Below, piece after piece: positions 1-7,116 of a stretch of 21,709 bases of DNA. The translations under genes and the position numbers were made by a program. Origin of the DNA: JBCCZC01 sp039188505 (lineage in GTDB: Bacteria; Pseudomonadota; Gammaproteobacteria; Xanthomonadales; SZUA-38); the NCBI GenBank assembly GCA_039188505.1, contig JBCCZC010000046.1, positions 1 to 21,709 of the forward strand, in the 5' to 3' direction. Positions within the stretch are counted from its first letter, which is position 1, and each line of letters starts with the position of its first letter. A model generated the notes under the pieces. It did no database searches. It saw only the letters and a program-made list of their open reading frames with translations, and had not been told where the DNA came from.

Positions 1-478
1 ATTTCCACTGGAAGCGGACGATGATGTAGAAGAGGATCATCGCCAGCGCCGCGAGCATCGCCAGGCCGCCCTTCTCCGCTAGTTCCGCACCGACCTGCGG
101 TCCCACGAACTCGACTCGACGCATCTCCGGCGGGTTCTCCGGATCCTCGAGGGCGGCGAGCACGCCCGTGCTGATGCCGGCATTGGCCTCTTCGCCGCGC
201 GATGCTAGCCGCACCACGATCTCCCGAGCGGACCCGAAGGTCTGCACGACCGCGTCGTCGAAGCCTTCGGCGCCAAGGCTTTCACGCACCTCGGCCAAGT
301 CCACCGGCTGGGCGTAGCCCAGCTCGATGAGCGTACCGCCGGTGAAGTCCAGGCCGAAGTTCAGCCCGCGGATCGCCAGGGAACCGATCGAGACGGCAAT
401 GAGGAGGAGCGAGACGATCAGCGCGACGCGCCGATGCCCCATGAAATCGATATTGGTCTGCTTGGAGATGAGCTGCAT
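1..478 (-). CDS. secF: Protein translocase subunit SecF, N-terminal part (runs off the window)
   Basis: SecF works with SecD and YajC at the SecYEG channel in the inner membrane, where the complex uses the proton gradient to finish protein export. The visible 159 codons start at an ATG whose reverse complement ends at 478. They show a first membrane segment at about residues 18-36, the SecF hallmark NFGLDFTGGT at about 40-49, then the start of the periplasmic domain and VGPQVGAEL just before the second membrane segment. The frame is open to base 1, so the remaining membrane segments lie outside the window. The gene begins 17 bases after the secD stop, so it belongs to the yajC-secD-secF transcription unit. 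A weak GAGAG precedes the start. Identification is secure from motif and position; only the C-terminal part is unseen. Confidence 0.96.
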   Translation of the reverse strand, partial: MQLISKQTNIDFMGHRRVALIVSLLLIAVSIGSLAIRGLNFGLDFTGGTLIELGYAQPVDLAEVRESLGAEGFDDAVVQTFGSAREIVVRLASRGEEANAGISTGVLAALEDPENPPEMRRVEFVGPQVGAELAEKGGLAMLAALAMILFYIIVRFQWK

Positions 479-495
479 GGTTCAGGTCTCTCGCG

Positions 496-2343
496 TCAGA
501 TGGCCAGGGCTTTGACGCGCTGGCGCCGCCCGTAGACGAGGTTGACGATGGCGCGCGTGCCCATGATCGCGGTGAACAGTGACGTGATGATGCCCAGCGA
601 CAGGGTGACCGCGAAGCCCTTGATCGGGCCGGTCCCGAAGGAAAACAGCACGATCGCCGCAATGAGCGTGGTCACGTTGGCATCGGCAATGGTCGAGAAC
701 GCCTTCTCATAGCCCGCCCGGATGCTCGCCTGCGGTGTGTTGCCGTTGGCCAGCTCCTCGCGAATTCGCTCGAAGATGAGCACGTTGGCGTCCACCGCCA
801 TGCCGACGGTCAGGACGATACCGGCGATACCGGGCAGCGTCAGCGTCGCTCCCAGGAGCGAAAGGAGCGCCGTGATGAGCACGACGTTCGCTGCAAGGGC
901 GAGGTTGGCGATGAGGCCGAAGACCCGGTAGTAAACCGCCATGAAGACCAGGACGAGCGCGAAACCGATCGCGACGGACTTGAAGCCCTTCTCGATGTTG
1001 TCCTGGCCGAGGCTCGGGCCGACGGTCCGTTCCTCGACGATATCCACCGGCGCGGCCAGCGCTCCTGCCCGGATGAACAGGGCCAGCTCGGATGCTTCCT
1101 CAGGATCGAGGCCCGTCGTCCGGAATCGCTTGCCGAAGGGCTCGTTGATGTTGGCGACGGAAATCACGTCCTCGGAGATCCGGTGCGTCCGCACCATCTC
1201 GCCGTTGACCTCGCGGCTCACAGGAATGCGTTCGACGTAGACCACGGCCATCGGCTTGTTCACGTTGTCGCGCGTGAAGTCGAGCATGCGCTTGGCGCCG
1301 ACGTTGTTCAGCGTCACGCTGACCTGCGGCTGACCGTTCTGCTGATCGAAGCCCGCGCGGGCGTCGACGACCTGATCGCCGGAGACGATCAGCGTCTTCT
1401 TGAGGAGCACGGGCGTGCCATCTCGCTGCGTGTAGAGGCGACAGCAGCCGGGAACGGCCCCAGTTGCCGCGGCCTGCTGGGCGCTGTTCTCGGTGTCGAC
1501 GGCCCGGTACTCCAGGGTGGCCGTGGAGCCGAGGATTCGCTTGGCCTCAGCGGTGTCCTGCACGCCCGGTAGCTGCACGACGATCCGGTCCGAGCCCTGC
1601 TGCTGGATGATCGGCTCGGCCACGCCGAGCTGGTTCACTCGATTGCGGAGCGCGGTGATGTTCTGCTGCAGTGCAGTCTCGGCGATCTCCGTGAGCTTCT
1701 GCTCGGTAATCGTGAGGCGCGCTGTCAGGTTGTCCTCATCGCGATCGACCTCGAGCTCCGGCAGGTTCGTGCGTACGATATCGATCGCTGCATCGAGGTC
1801 CTCGACGGTCCGGAACGCGGCGTTGACCATGGCGCTTCCGGGCGACACGCTGCGGGGGCGGATTCGATCCTCGCGCAGGAGGTTGCGCACGTCGTCGACG
1901 TAGCGCTCCGCCTGCTGCCGCCGCGCGGTGTTCATGTCGACCTGCATCAGGAAGTGCACCCCACCCTGAAGGTCGAGCCCGAGCACCATCGGCTCCGCGC
2001 CAACCGCCCGCAGCCATTCCGGGGTGGCCGACGCCAGGTTGAGGGCGACCGTGTACTGGTCACCCAGGCGCTGCTGGATGATGTCGGCGGCGCGTTCCTG
2101 GTCGGCGCGTTCAGTCAGGCGCGCGATCAACGTGCCCTCGACCAGGTCAACGGCCTTCACGCCCACGCCCTCCTGTTCGAGCACCGAGCGCACGGTGTCC
2201 AGGGTCCCCGTGTCCATGTCGGCACGGCGGACCGTGACCTGGACGGCGGGATCCTTGCCGTAGAGGTTAGGGACGGAATACAGCGCGCCGATCGCGAGTA
2301 CCGCGATGATCAGCAGGTATTTCCAGAGTGGATAGCGATTCAT
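496..2343 (-). CDS. secD: Protein translocase subunit SecD
   Basis: SecD is the larger subunit of the SecDF accessory complex, which pulls exported proteins out of the SecYEG channel on the periplasmic side using proton flow. The 615-residue length equals that of E. coli SecD. The N-terminus has one membrane segment (about residues 8-24). A large periplasmic region follows, with the family motif GLDLQGGVHF at about 121-130. The C-terminal part (about 450-605) has five membrane segments with GMAVDANVLIFERI, whose Asp518 corresponds to the conserved proton-path aspartate. The ATG at 2343 is preceded by GAGGA with six bases of spacing (2350-2354), which supports this start. It lies 18 bases after the yajC stop and 17 bases before secF. 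Nothing appears broken or unusual. Confidence 0.98.
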   Translation of the reverse strand: MNRYPLWKYLLIIAVLAIGALYSVPNLYGKDPAVQVTVRRADMDTGTLDTVRSVLEQEGVGVKAVDLVEGTLIARLTERADQERAADIIQQRLGDQYTVALNLASATPEWLRAVGAEPMVLGLDLQGGVHFLMQVDMNTARRQQAERYVDDVRNLLREDRIRPRSVSPGSAMVNAAFRTVEDLDAAIDIVRTNLPELEVDRDEDNLTARLTITEQKLTEIAETALQQNITALRNRVNQLGVAEPIIQQQGSDRIVVQLPGVQDTAEAKRILGSTATLEYRAVDTENSAQQAAATGAVPGCCRLYTQRDGTPVLLKKTLIVSGDQVVDARAGFDQQNGQPQVSVTLNNVGAKRMLDFTRDNVNKPMAVVYVERIPVSREVNGEMVRTHRISEDVISVANINEPFGKRFRTTGLDPEEASELALFIRAGALAAPVDIVEERTVGPSLGQDNIEKGFKSVAIGFALVLVFMAVYYRVFGLIANLALAANVVLITALLSLLGATLTLPGIAGIVLTVGMAVDANVLIFERIREELANGNTPQASIRAGYEKAFSTIADANVTTLIAAIVLFSFGTGPIKGFAVTLSLGIITSLFTAIMGTRAIVNLVYGRRQRVKALAI

Positions 2344-2361
2344 CGAAGGTCCTCGCGCCGC

Positions 2362-2694
2362 CTATTTCAGCGACTTGATGGTGCCCTTGGGAAGGGTCTT
2401 GGCGACGGCGAACTTCTGCAGCTTCACCTGAATCCCATCGGCGATCTCAATGGTGACGAGCGCTTCGCCGACATCGACGATCCGTCCGAAAAGCCCGCCA
2501 TTGGTGATGACTTCCTCGCCCTTGGCCAGGGCGTCCACCATCTGGCGATGCTCCTTCTGCTTCTTCATCTGCGGACGAATCATGAAGAAGTACAGCACGC
2601 CGAACAGCACGAAGATGAAGATCAAGTTCGCCAGGCCCGCGTTCGGCGGGGCCCCGCCAGCTTGCGCATGCGCAGCAGAAATCAGCCAGTCCAC
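2362..2694 (-). CDS. yajC: Sec translocon accessory subunit YajC
   Basis: YajC is a small single-pass inner-membrane protein that associates with SecDF and SecYEG. The 110-residue product has a short N-terminal stretch rich in Ala and Gly, one membrane segment at about residues 22-40 (LIFIFVLFGVLYFFMIRP) and a cytoplasmic KOW-like basic domain containing the family's GGLFGRIVDV segment. Length and the FFMIRPQ motif match the family. The start codon is GTG (bases 2692-2694), not ATG; the protein aligns from its first residue with known YajC, so this start is favoured. It is the first gene of the yajC-secD-secF unit and sits 133 bases downstream of tgt, a gap large enough to hold its own promoter. 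Confidence 0.97.
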   Translation of the reverse strand: MDWLISAAHAQAGGAPPNAGLANLIFIFVLFGVLYFFMIRPQMKKQKEHRQMVDALAKGEEVITNGGLFGRIVDVGEALVTIEIADGIQVKLQKFAVAKTLPKGTIKSLK

Positions 2695-2770
2695 GATTGA
2701 GAAGTCTCGTATTGGGTTAGTTGGGTCAGGTTGGGCTCGTCGAGCGCCAATTCAACGCACAAAGCGCAGC

Positions 2771-2800
2771 ATTATCTCAGAAGTCGGGCGATAGACCCAA
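2771..2800 (-). promoter_or_regulatory. Possible sigma-70 type promoter for yajC-secDF
   Basis: On the minus strand the tgt-yajC gap contains GATAAT (2771-2776), one mismatch from the -10 consensus, with TTGGGT at 2795-2800 as a poor -35 (three of six matches) at 18-base spacing. It would place a start about 70 bases upstream of yajC. The gap, the direction and the -10 quality are what support it. Readthrough from tgt could also drive these genes. Confidence 0.25.
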
Positions 2801-2827
2801 CCCATGAAGCGTTTCCGTTGGCCGGCC

Positions 2828-3952
2828 TCAGGCGTCGATTCCGGCCTCGAGGGTGGCGTAGAAGTCCTTCCGGTAGCGGTCGAACTCACCGGCCTCGATC
2901 GCGGCACGGAGCTCCCGCATGAGCTGGTGGTAGTAATAGAGGTTGTGGATCGTTGCCAGGCGCGAGAACAGGATCTCGTTGCAGCGGTCCAGGTGGCGCA
3001 GGTACGCCCGGGAGTAGTTCTGGCAGGTGTAGCAACCGCAGGTTTCGTCGAGGGGGCGGGTGTCGGCCGCGAACCGTGCGTTGCGGATTCGAATCATGCC
3101 CCGACGGGTGAACAGGAAGCCGTTCCGCGCGTTCCGGGTCGGGAGCACGCAGTCGAACATGTCGATGCCGCGACCGACCGCCTCGACGATGTCCTCCGGC
3201 TTGCCCACGCCCATGAGGTAGCGCGGCTGGTCATCGGGCAAGAGCGGCACCGTGGTGTCGAGCGTCGCCTCGCGCTCCTCCCTGGGTTCGCCAACGGCCA
3301 GGCCGCCGACGGCATACCCGTCGAAACCGATCTCCCGCAGCCCGGCTGCCGATTCCGCCCGGAGCTCATCGTAGACGCCGCCCTGGACGATGCCGAACAG
3401 CGCCGCTGGATTGTCCCCGTGGGCCTCGCGGCTGCGCGCCGCCCAACGCAGCGACAGCGCCATGGAGTCCGCTGCCTCGCGTTCGGTGGCCGGGTACGGT
3501 GTGCATTCGTCGAAGATCATGACGATATCCGAGCCCAGCGCGCGCTGGACGGCCATCGACTCCTCCGGCCCGAGGAAGACCTCGGAGCCGTCGACCGGTG
3601 ATGCGAACGACACGCCCGCTTCGGTGATCTTCCGGCGCTTGGCAAGGCTGAAAACCTGGAATCCGCCCGAATCGGTCAGGATCGGCCGCTCCCAGTGGGT
3701 GAAATCGTGCAGGTCGCCATGGGCCCGGATGATCTCCGTGCCGGGGCGGAGCATGAGGTGGAAGGTATTGCCGAGAATGATATCGGCGCCGAGCTCCCTG
3801 ACCTCCTCCGGCGTCATGGCCTTGACGGTGCCGTAGGTGCCCACGGGCATGAAGGCCGGCGTCTCTACCTCTCCCCGGGCGAAGGTCAGCCGCCCACGGC
3901 GGGCCGCGCCGTCGGTTGCGAGGAGGTTGAACTGCATGGTGGAGGAGGACAT
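2828..3952 (-). CDS. tgt: Queuine tRNA-ribosyltransferase (tRNA-guanine transglycosylase)
   Basis: Tgt exchanges guanine at wobble position 34 of tRNAs with GUN anticodons for preQ1, the base step that makes queuosine. The 374-residue protein has the TIM-barrel family signatures in order: TPAFMPVGTYGTVK (about 31-44), TDSGGFQV with the catalytic Asp94, GGLAVGE (about 216-222), and the FDCVLPTRNARNG segment with the nucleophile Asp267. The C-terminal zinc site is complete: Cys305, Cys307, Cys310 and His336. The called ATG gives five residues more than E. coli Tgt; an internal ATG at 3937 aligns with the E. coli start, but AGG about eight bases ahead of 3952 supports the longer form. It begins nine bases after queA ends, so the two are co-transcribed and act in consecutive steps. 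Confidence 0.98.
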   Translation of the reverse strand: MSSSTMQFNLLATDGAARRGRLTFARGEVETPAFMPVGTYGTVKAMTPEEVRELGADIILGNTFHLMLRPGTEIIRAHGDLHDFTHWERPILTDSGGFQVFSLAKRRKITEAGVSFASPVDGSEVFLGPEESMAVQRALGSDIVMIFDECTPYPATEREAADSMALSLRWAARSREAHGDNPAALFGIVQGGVYDELRAESAAGLREIGFDGYAVGGLAVGEPREEREATLDTTVPLLPDDQPRYLMGVGKPEDIVEAVGRGIDMFDCVLPTRNARNGFLFTRRGMIRIRNARFAADTRPLDETCGCYTCQNYSRAYLRHLDRCNEILFSRLATIHNLYYYHQLMRELRAAIEAGEFDRYRKDFYATLEAGIDA

Positions 3953-3961
3953 CGCGCCAGC

Positions 3962-4978
3962 CTACAGGATCAGCATCGCATCGCCGTAGCTGAAGAACCG
4001 ATATCGGTCCCGCACGGCATGGGCGTAGGCCGCGAGCATGAGCTCGGTACCGCCGAGGGCGCAGACGAGCATCAGCAGGGTTGATTCAGGCAGGTGAAAG
4101 TTCGTCAGCAGCGCATCGATGCTGTGGACCGTCCGCCCCGGGTAGATGAAAAGGCGCGTGTCGTGCTGCCCCGCGACGACCGCATCGTCCGCCCAGCAGG
4201 TCTCCAGCGATCGCAGCGACGTGGTGCCCACCGCCACGACGCGCCCGCCGGCGCCCCGGCAGGCGGCGTGCTTCGCCGCCGTCTCGGTCCCGACCTCCAG
4301 CCACTCGGCGTGCATCCGGTGATCGGCCACGTTGTCCACGCGGACGGGCTGGAAGGTGCCCGCGCCAACGTGCAGCGTGACGTAGGCCCGATCCACGCCC
4401 ATGGCGTCCAGCCGATCCAGGAGACCCGCGTCGAAGTGCAGCCCTGCGGTGGGGGCCGCGACGGCTCCCGGTATCGCGGCAAAGAGGGTCTGGTAGCGCT
4501 CCCGGTCCGCCGCCGCGTCCGCGCGCTGGATGTAGGGTGGTAGCGGCATGTGGCCTGCCTGCTCGAGCAGCGGCGCAAGCGGCTCGGGCGAGTCGATCGA
4601 GAAGAAGCCGTCCACGCGTTCGCCGACCGTGATCACTGCGCTGGCGCCATCGATCCCAATCCTTGTGCCGGGGCGCGGTGACTTGCTCGCGCGGATCTGG
4701 GCGATCGCACGGCGCTCATCGAGCACCCGCTCGACCATGATCTCGACGCGTCCACCAGACTCCTTGCGGCCGAATAGCCGGGCGGGAATCACGCGCGTGT
4801 CGTTGAAGACCAGAAGATCATCGGCGGCCAGCAGCTCCGGCAACTCCGCGAACTGGCGGTCGCTGAACTGTTGAGCTGCTCGATCGACCACGAGCAGCCG
4901 GCTGGCACTGCGCTCGGCGAGCGGCGCCTGGGCAATGAGGTCCTCGGGCAGGTCGAAGGTGAAGTCGGCGGTTTTCAA
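3962..4978 (-). CDS. queA: S-adenosylmethionine:tRNA ribosyltransferase-isomerase QueA
   Basis: QueA transfers and isomerises the ribosyl part of S-adenosylmethionine onto preQ1 in tRNA, giving epoxyqueuosine. It is the step after Tgt. The 338-residue protein carries the family landmarks LVFNDTRVIPARL near residue 55, GHMPLPPYI near 140, APTAGLHF near 172, LHVGAGTFQPV near 200, and TNFHLPESTLL near 285. E. coli QueA is slightly longer. The start is TTG (4976-4978): the N-terminus MKTADF aligns with the E. coli start. Reading upstream in frame gives no ATG, GTG or TTG before the stop near 5018. No clear Shine-Dalgarno is present, so initiation may be weak. It is followed by tgt after nine bases and preceded by a 124-base gap after the response regulator. 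Confidence 0.97.
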   Translation of the reverse strand: MKTADFTFDLPEDLIAQAPLAERSASRLLVVDRAAQQFSDRQFAELPELLAADDLLVFNDTRVIPARLFGRKESGGRVEIMVERVLDERRAIAQIRASKSPRPGTRIGIDGASAVITVGERVDGFFSIDSPEPLAPLLEQAGHMPLPPYIQRADAAADRERYQTLFAAIPGAVAAPTAGLHFDAGLLDRLDAMGVDRAYVTLHVGAGTFQPVRVDNVADHRMHAEWLEVGTETAAKHAACRGAGGRVVAVGTTSLRSLETCWADDAVVAGQHDTRLFIYPGRTVHSIDALLTNFHLPESTLLMLVCALGGTELMLAAYAHAVRDRYRFFSYGDAMLIL

Positions 4979-5020
4979 GGCTGAAGCGGCGATTCCGGGG
5001 ACGCGGATGGTAAGCGGTCA

Positions 5021-5068
5021 GCCTGCGCAGGCCAACTCGGCCGGGCCGGTGCGCCAGGCGGACCGGCC
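5021..5068. repeat. Palindrome and hairpin between the response regulator gene and queA
   Basis: The 124-base gap holds a perfect 12-base palindrome GCCTGCGCAGGC (5021-5032) and a hairpin with a perfect seven-base stem, GGCCGGT (5044-5050) and ACCGGCC (5062-5068), with an eleven-base loop. Read on the minus strand they come 35 and about 70 bases after the regulator stop and just before queA. There is no T-tract, so this is not a standard intrinsic terminator. It may weaken readthrough into queA or be a binding site. Confidence 0.4.
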
Positions 5069-5102
5069 GTTGCCGATCACCAGGCCCCGCCCACGCTTCC
5101 CG

Positions 5103-5705
5103 TCACAGCCATCCCTTCTGCCGAGCGATGCGGGCGGCCTCGACGCGGTTGCTTGCCCCCAGCTTGCCGATGGCCTCGGAAAGGTAGTTGCGGACGGTGC
5201 CGCCGGAGAGATGCAGCGTGCCGGCGATCTCCTCGCTCGTGCGCCCTTCCCCCGCCAGTCGCAGGACCTGCCGCTCCCGCTCCGTCAGGGGATCCTCGGC
5301 CTCCCAGGCGTGCACGGCGAGTTCCGGATCGATGGCTCGTCCTCCTCGAGCCACCAGCCGGATCGCCTCAGCGAGGCGGTCCGACGGTGCGTCTTTCAGC
5401 ATGAAGCCGCGCACGCCGAGGTCCAGGGCCCGGCGGACGTAGCCGGGGCGATCGAAGGTCGTGAGGACGAGTACCCGCGCCTCGCTGCCTTGCTTGCGCA
5501 GCTCTGCGGCAAGATCCAGCCCTGAGAGTTCTGGCATCTCGATGTCCGTGACGACGACATCGACCGGTGTCGACGCCAGGGCCTCCAGTGCGGCCCGGCC
5601 GTCGCTCACCTGCCCGGCGACTTCGATGTCCGGCTCGAGATTCAGGAGCGCTGCCAGCGCTCCGAGCACCATCGACTGATCCTCGACGACGAGGACCCGG
5701 ATCAC
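5103..5705 (-). CDS. NarL/LuxR-type response regulator (DesR-like)
   Basis: A 200-residue two-component response regulator, expected to bind DNA after phosphorylation by the adjacent kinase. The receiver domain (about 1-120) has the acidic pair Glu8/Asp9, the phosphoacceptor Asp54 in VVTDIEMPEL, the conserved Thr82 or Thr83 and Lys104 in FMLKD. A LuxR-type helix-turn-helix follows (about 138-198) with LTERERQVL and GGTVRNYLSEAIGKLG. The start is GTG (5703-5705), and GTGA overlaps the kinase stop by four bases, so the pair is translationally coupled. The family includes DesR, which controls a lipid desaturase in Bacillus, but DesR-like regulators in Gammaproteobacteria control varied targets, often ABC exporters. 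No such target gene is adjacent here, so the regulon is unknown. Confidence 0.95.
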   Translation of the reverse strand: MIRVLVVEDQSMVLGALAALLNLEPDIEVAGQVSDGRAALEALASTPVDVVVTDIEMPELSGLDLAAELRKQGSEARVLVLTTFDRPGYVRRALDLGVRGFMLKDAPSDRLAEAIRLVARGGRAIDPELAVHAWEAEDPLTERERQVLRLAGEGRTSEEIAGTLHLSGGTVRNYLSEAIGKLGASNRVEAARIARQKGWL

Positions 5706-6883
5706 GTCGCCGGCGCTCCCGCCTCGACGTCGACGTCCCGCGGTTCCTCGTTGGGAATCGCGGCTCGCAGCCGTAGGCCACCCATGGGGCTGCCATCGAG
5801 CTCCAGCGAGCCGCCGACGTTCGCCAGCCGTTCGCGCATGCCCGCAAGGCCGCTGCCGTCATCGAGACCCGGCTGGTTGGCACCGCGTCCGTCGTCCTCG
5901 ACCGTGAGGCGATGCACGCTCGCAGTGGACTCCAGCAGCACGCGACACGAGCCAGCGCCCGCATGGCGGGCGACGTTGGTCAGCGCCTCACGGAGAACCA
6001 GGCCCAGGACGTTGTCCAGCTCGGGTATGAGGGCCAGGTCCTGGGGCAGCCGGGCGATGAATCCGACGCCCAGCGACTCCAGGTTGCGCCGCCCGCGGAT
6101 CGCCTCGCCCGAGACGGTACACGCGCGGTAGCCGGACACCGCCTGGCGCACTTCGGCGGTTGCATTGCGGGCAATACGCTCGACCTCTGACAGTTCAATC
6201 CGAGCCTGTTCGATGTCGCGGTCGAGGAGCTTGCGCGCGAGCTCGGCCTTGAGTGCGACGCTGGACAGGGTGTGCCCCAGAAGGTCGTGGAGGTCCCGGG
6301 CGATGCGCTCGCGTTCCGCCATGGCCGCCAGCCGCTCGACCTCTTCCTGCGAGGCCTTCAGCTCGCGGCTCTTCAGATCCATCTGGCGAAAATAGATGTT
6401 GCTGAGGCCAACCATGGTGGAGACGATCGCGGTCACGGCGAGGAAAACCGGCGACAGATCGAGCAGCCAGGTCTCCACCGCGGCGGCCAGGACGATGAAG
6501 CCGACGTAGCGCATTGCGAGTCGGGGTGGGCCGGAGAAACCGGCGAAGGAGGCCGCATAGATGAAGTACGCTGACGCGCCGCTGTTGAACGTTGCGGTCA
6601 CCATCCCGAGCAGCGTCAGCCCGGCGACCGTGAATCGGGTCAGCCGCGCCCGCCCCTGAAAGCCCATGAAATAGAGCGGCAGGAACACGATCAGCGTTGC
6701 GAGCGTTGCCGCGAGCGCGGTGGAATCCGACGGTCCGAAGAGGAACGGGAAGAACAGGAATCCCGTGTAGGCCAGCCAGAGATACGGCGTCCAGCCCAAC
6801 CCGAGTTCGGGGGGCAGCAGGGCTTGATGAACCTTCAACAAGGCCCTGGGCCAGCCGGCCGCGAAGTCGTTAGGATCCCGCAT
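5702..6883 (-). CDS. DesK-like membrane sensor histidine kinase (HisKA_3 family)
   Basis: A 393-residue kinase that should autophosphorylate and pass phosphate to the regulator encoded just downstream. The N-terminal half holds about five to six hydrophobic segments (roughly 33-50, 55-74, 84-98, 103-117, 124-141, 144-162) with hardly any periplasmic loop, which points to sensing within the membrane. Then come the HisKA_3 phosphoacceptor His199 in ARDLHDLLGHTLS, the N box with Asn303 in REALTNVARHA, and ATP-lid glycines in EDDGRG and GSGLAGMRERL. These are the layout and motifs of the DesK family. The ATG at 6881-6883 is the first plausible start, and the gene is divergent from the aminotransferase operon over a 233-base gap. 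The signal is unknown; membrane state or envelope stress is a guess from the family. Confidence 0.95.
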   Translation of the reverse strand: MRDPNDFAAGWPRALLKVHQALLPPELGLGWTPYLWLAYTGFLFFPFLFGPSDSTALAATLATLIVFLPLYFMGFQGRARLTRFTVAGLTLLGMVTATFNSGASAYFIYAASFAGFSGPPRLAMRYVGFIVLAAAVETWLLDLSPVFLAVTAIVSTMVGLSNIYFRQMDLKSRELKASQEEVERLAAMAERERIARDLHDLLGHTLSSVALKAELARKLLDRDIEQARIELSEVERIARNATAEVRQAVSGYRACTVSGEAIRGRRNLESLGVGFIARLPQDLALIPELDNVLGLVLREALTNVARHAGAGSCRVLLESTASVHRLTVEDDGRGANQPGLDDGSGLAGMRERLANVGGSLELDGSPMGGLRLRAAIPNEEPRDVDVEAGAPAT

Positions 6884-7103
6884 AGCCGGTACTGTAGCGC
6901 ACCGCCTGCCCGACCGCTGGTGACAACCGTCAGGTCCCTTCGAGGCGGTCTGGCGGGGGGCGAGCGCCCGGTGCTAACATGAGCCTCTACCCGCGGCCGG
7001 ATGGGGTATCGGCCCCTGCCGCCGCCACGCGCACCCGCGTCTGCTCGCTGGACAGCAGCAACGCATAAACCAACACAGTCAACGGCGTGCGCGCTCAGCA
7101 CTC

Positions 7104-7111
7104 AGGAGAGG
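7104..7111 (+). promoter_or_regulatory. Strong ribosome binding site that sets the aminotransferase start
   Basis: AGGAGAGG ends five bases before the ATG at 7117 (AGGAG with eight bases of spacing). The open frame extends upstream to 7087, but this site makes 7117 the real start and removes ten residues. Confidence 0.85.
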
Positions 7112-7116
7112 AAGCC

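Noticed and set aside
5044..5068. Rho-independent terminator after the response regulator
   Set aside because: The hairpin is good, but neither strand has a T-tract after it.
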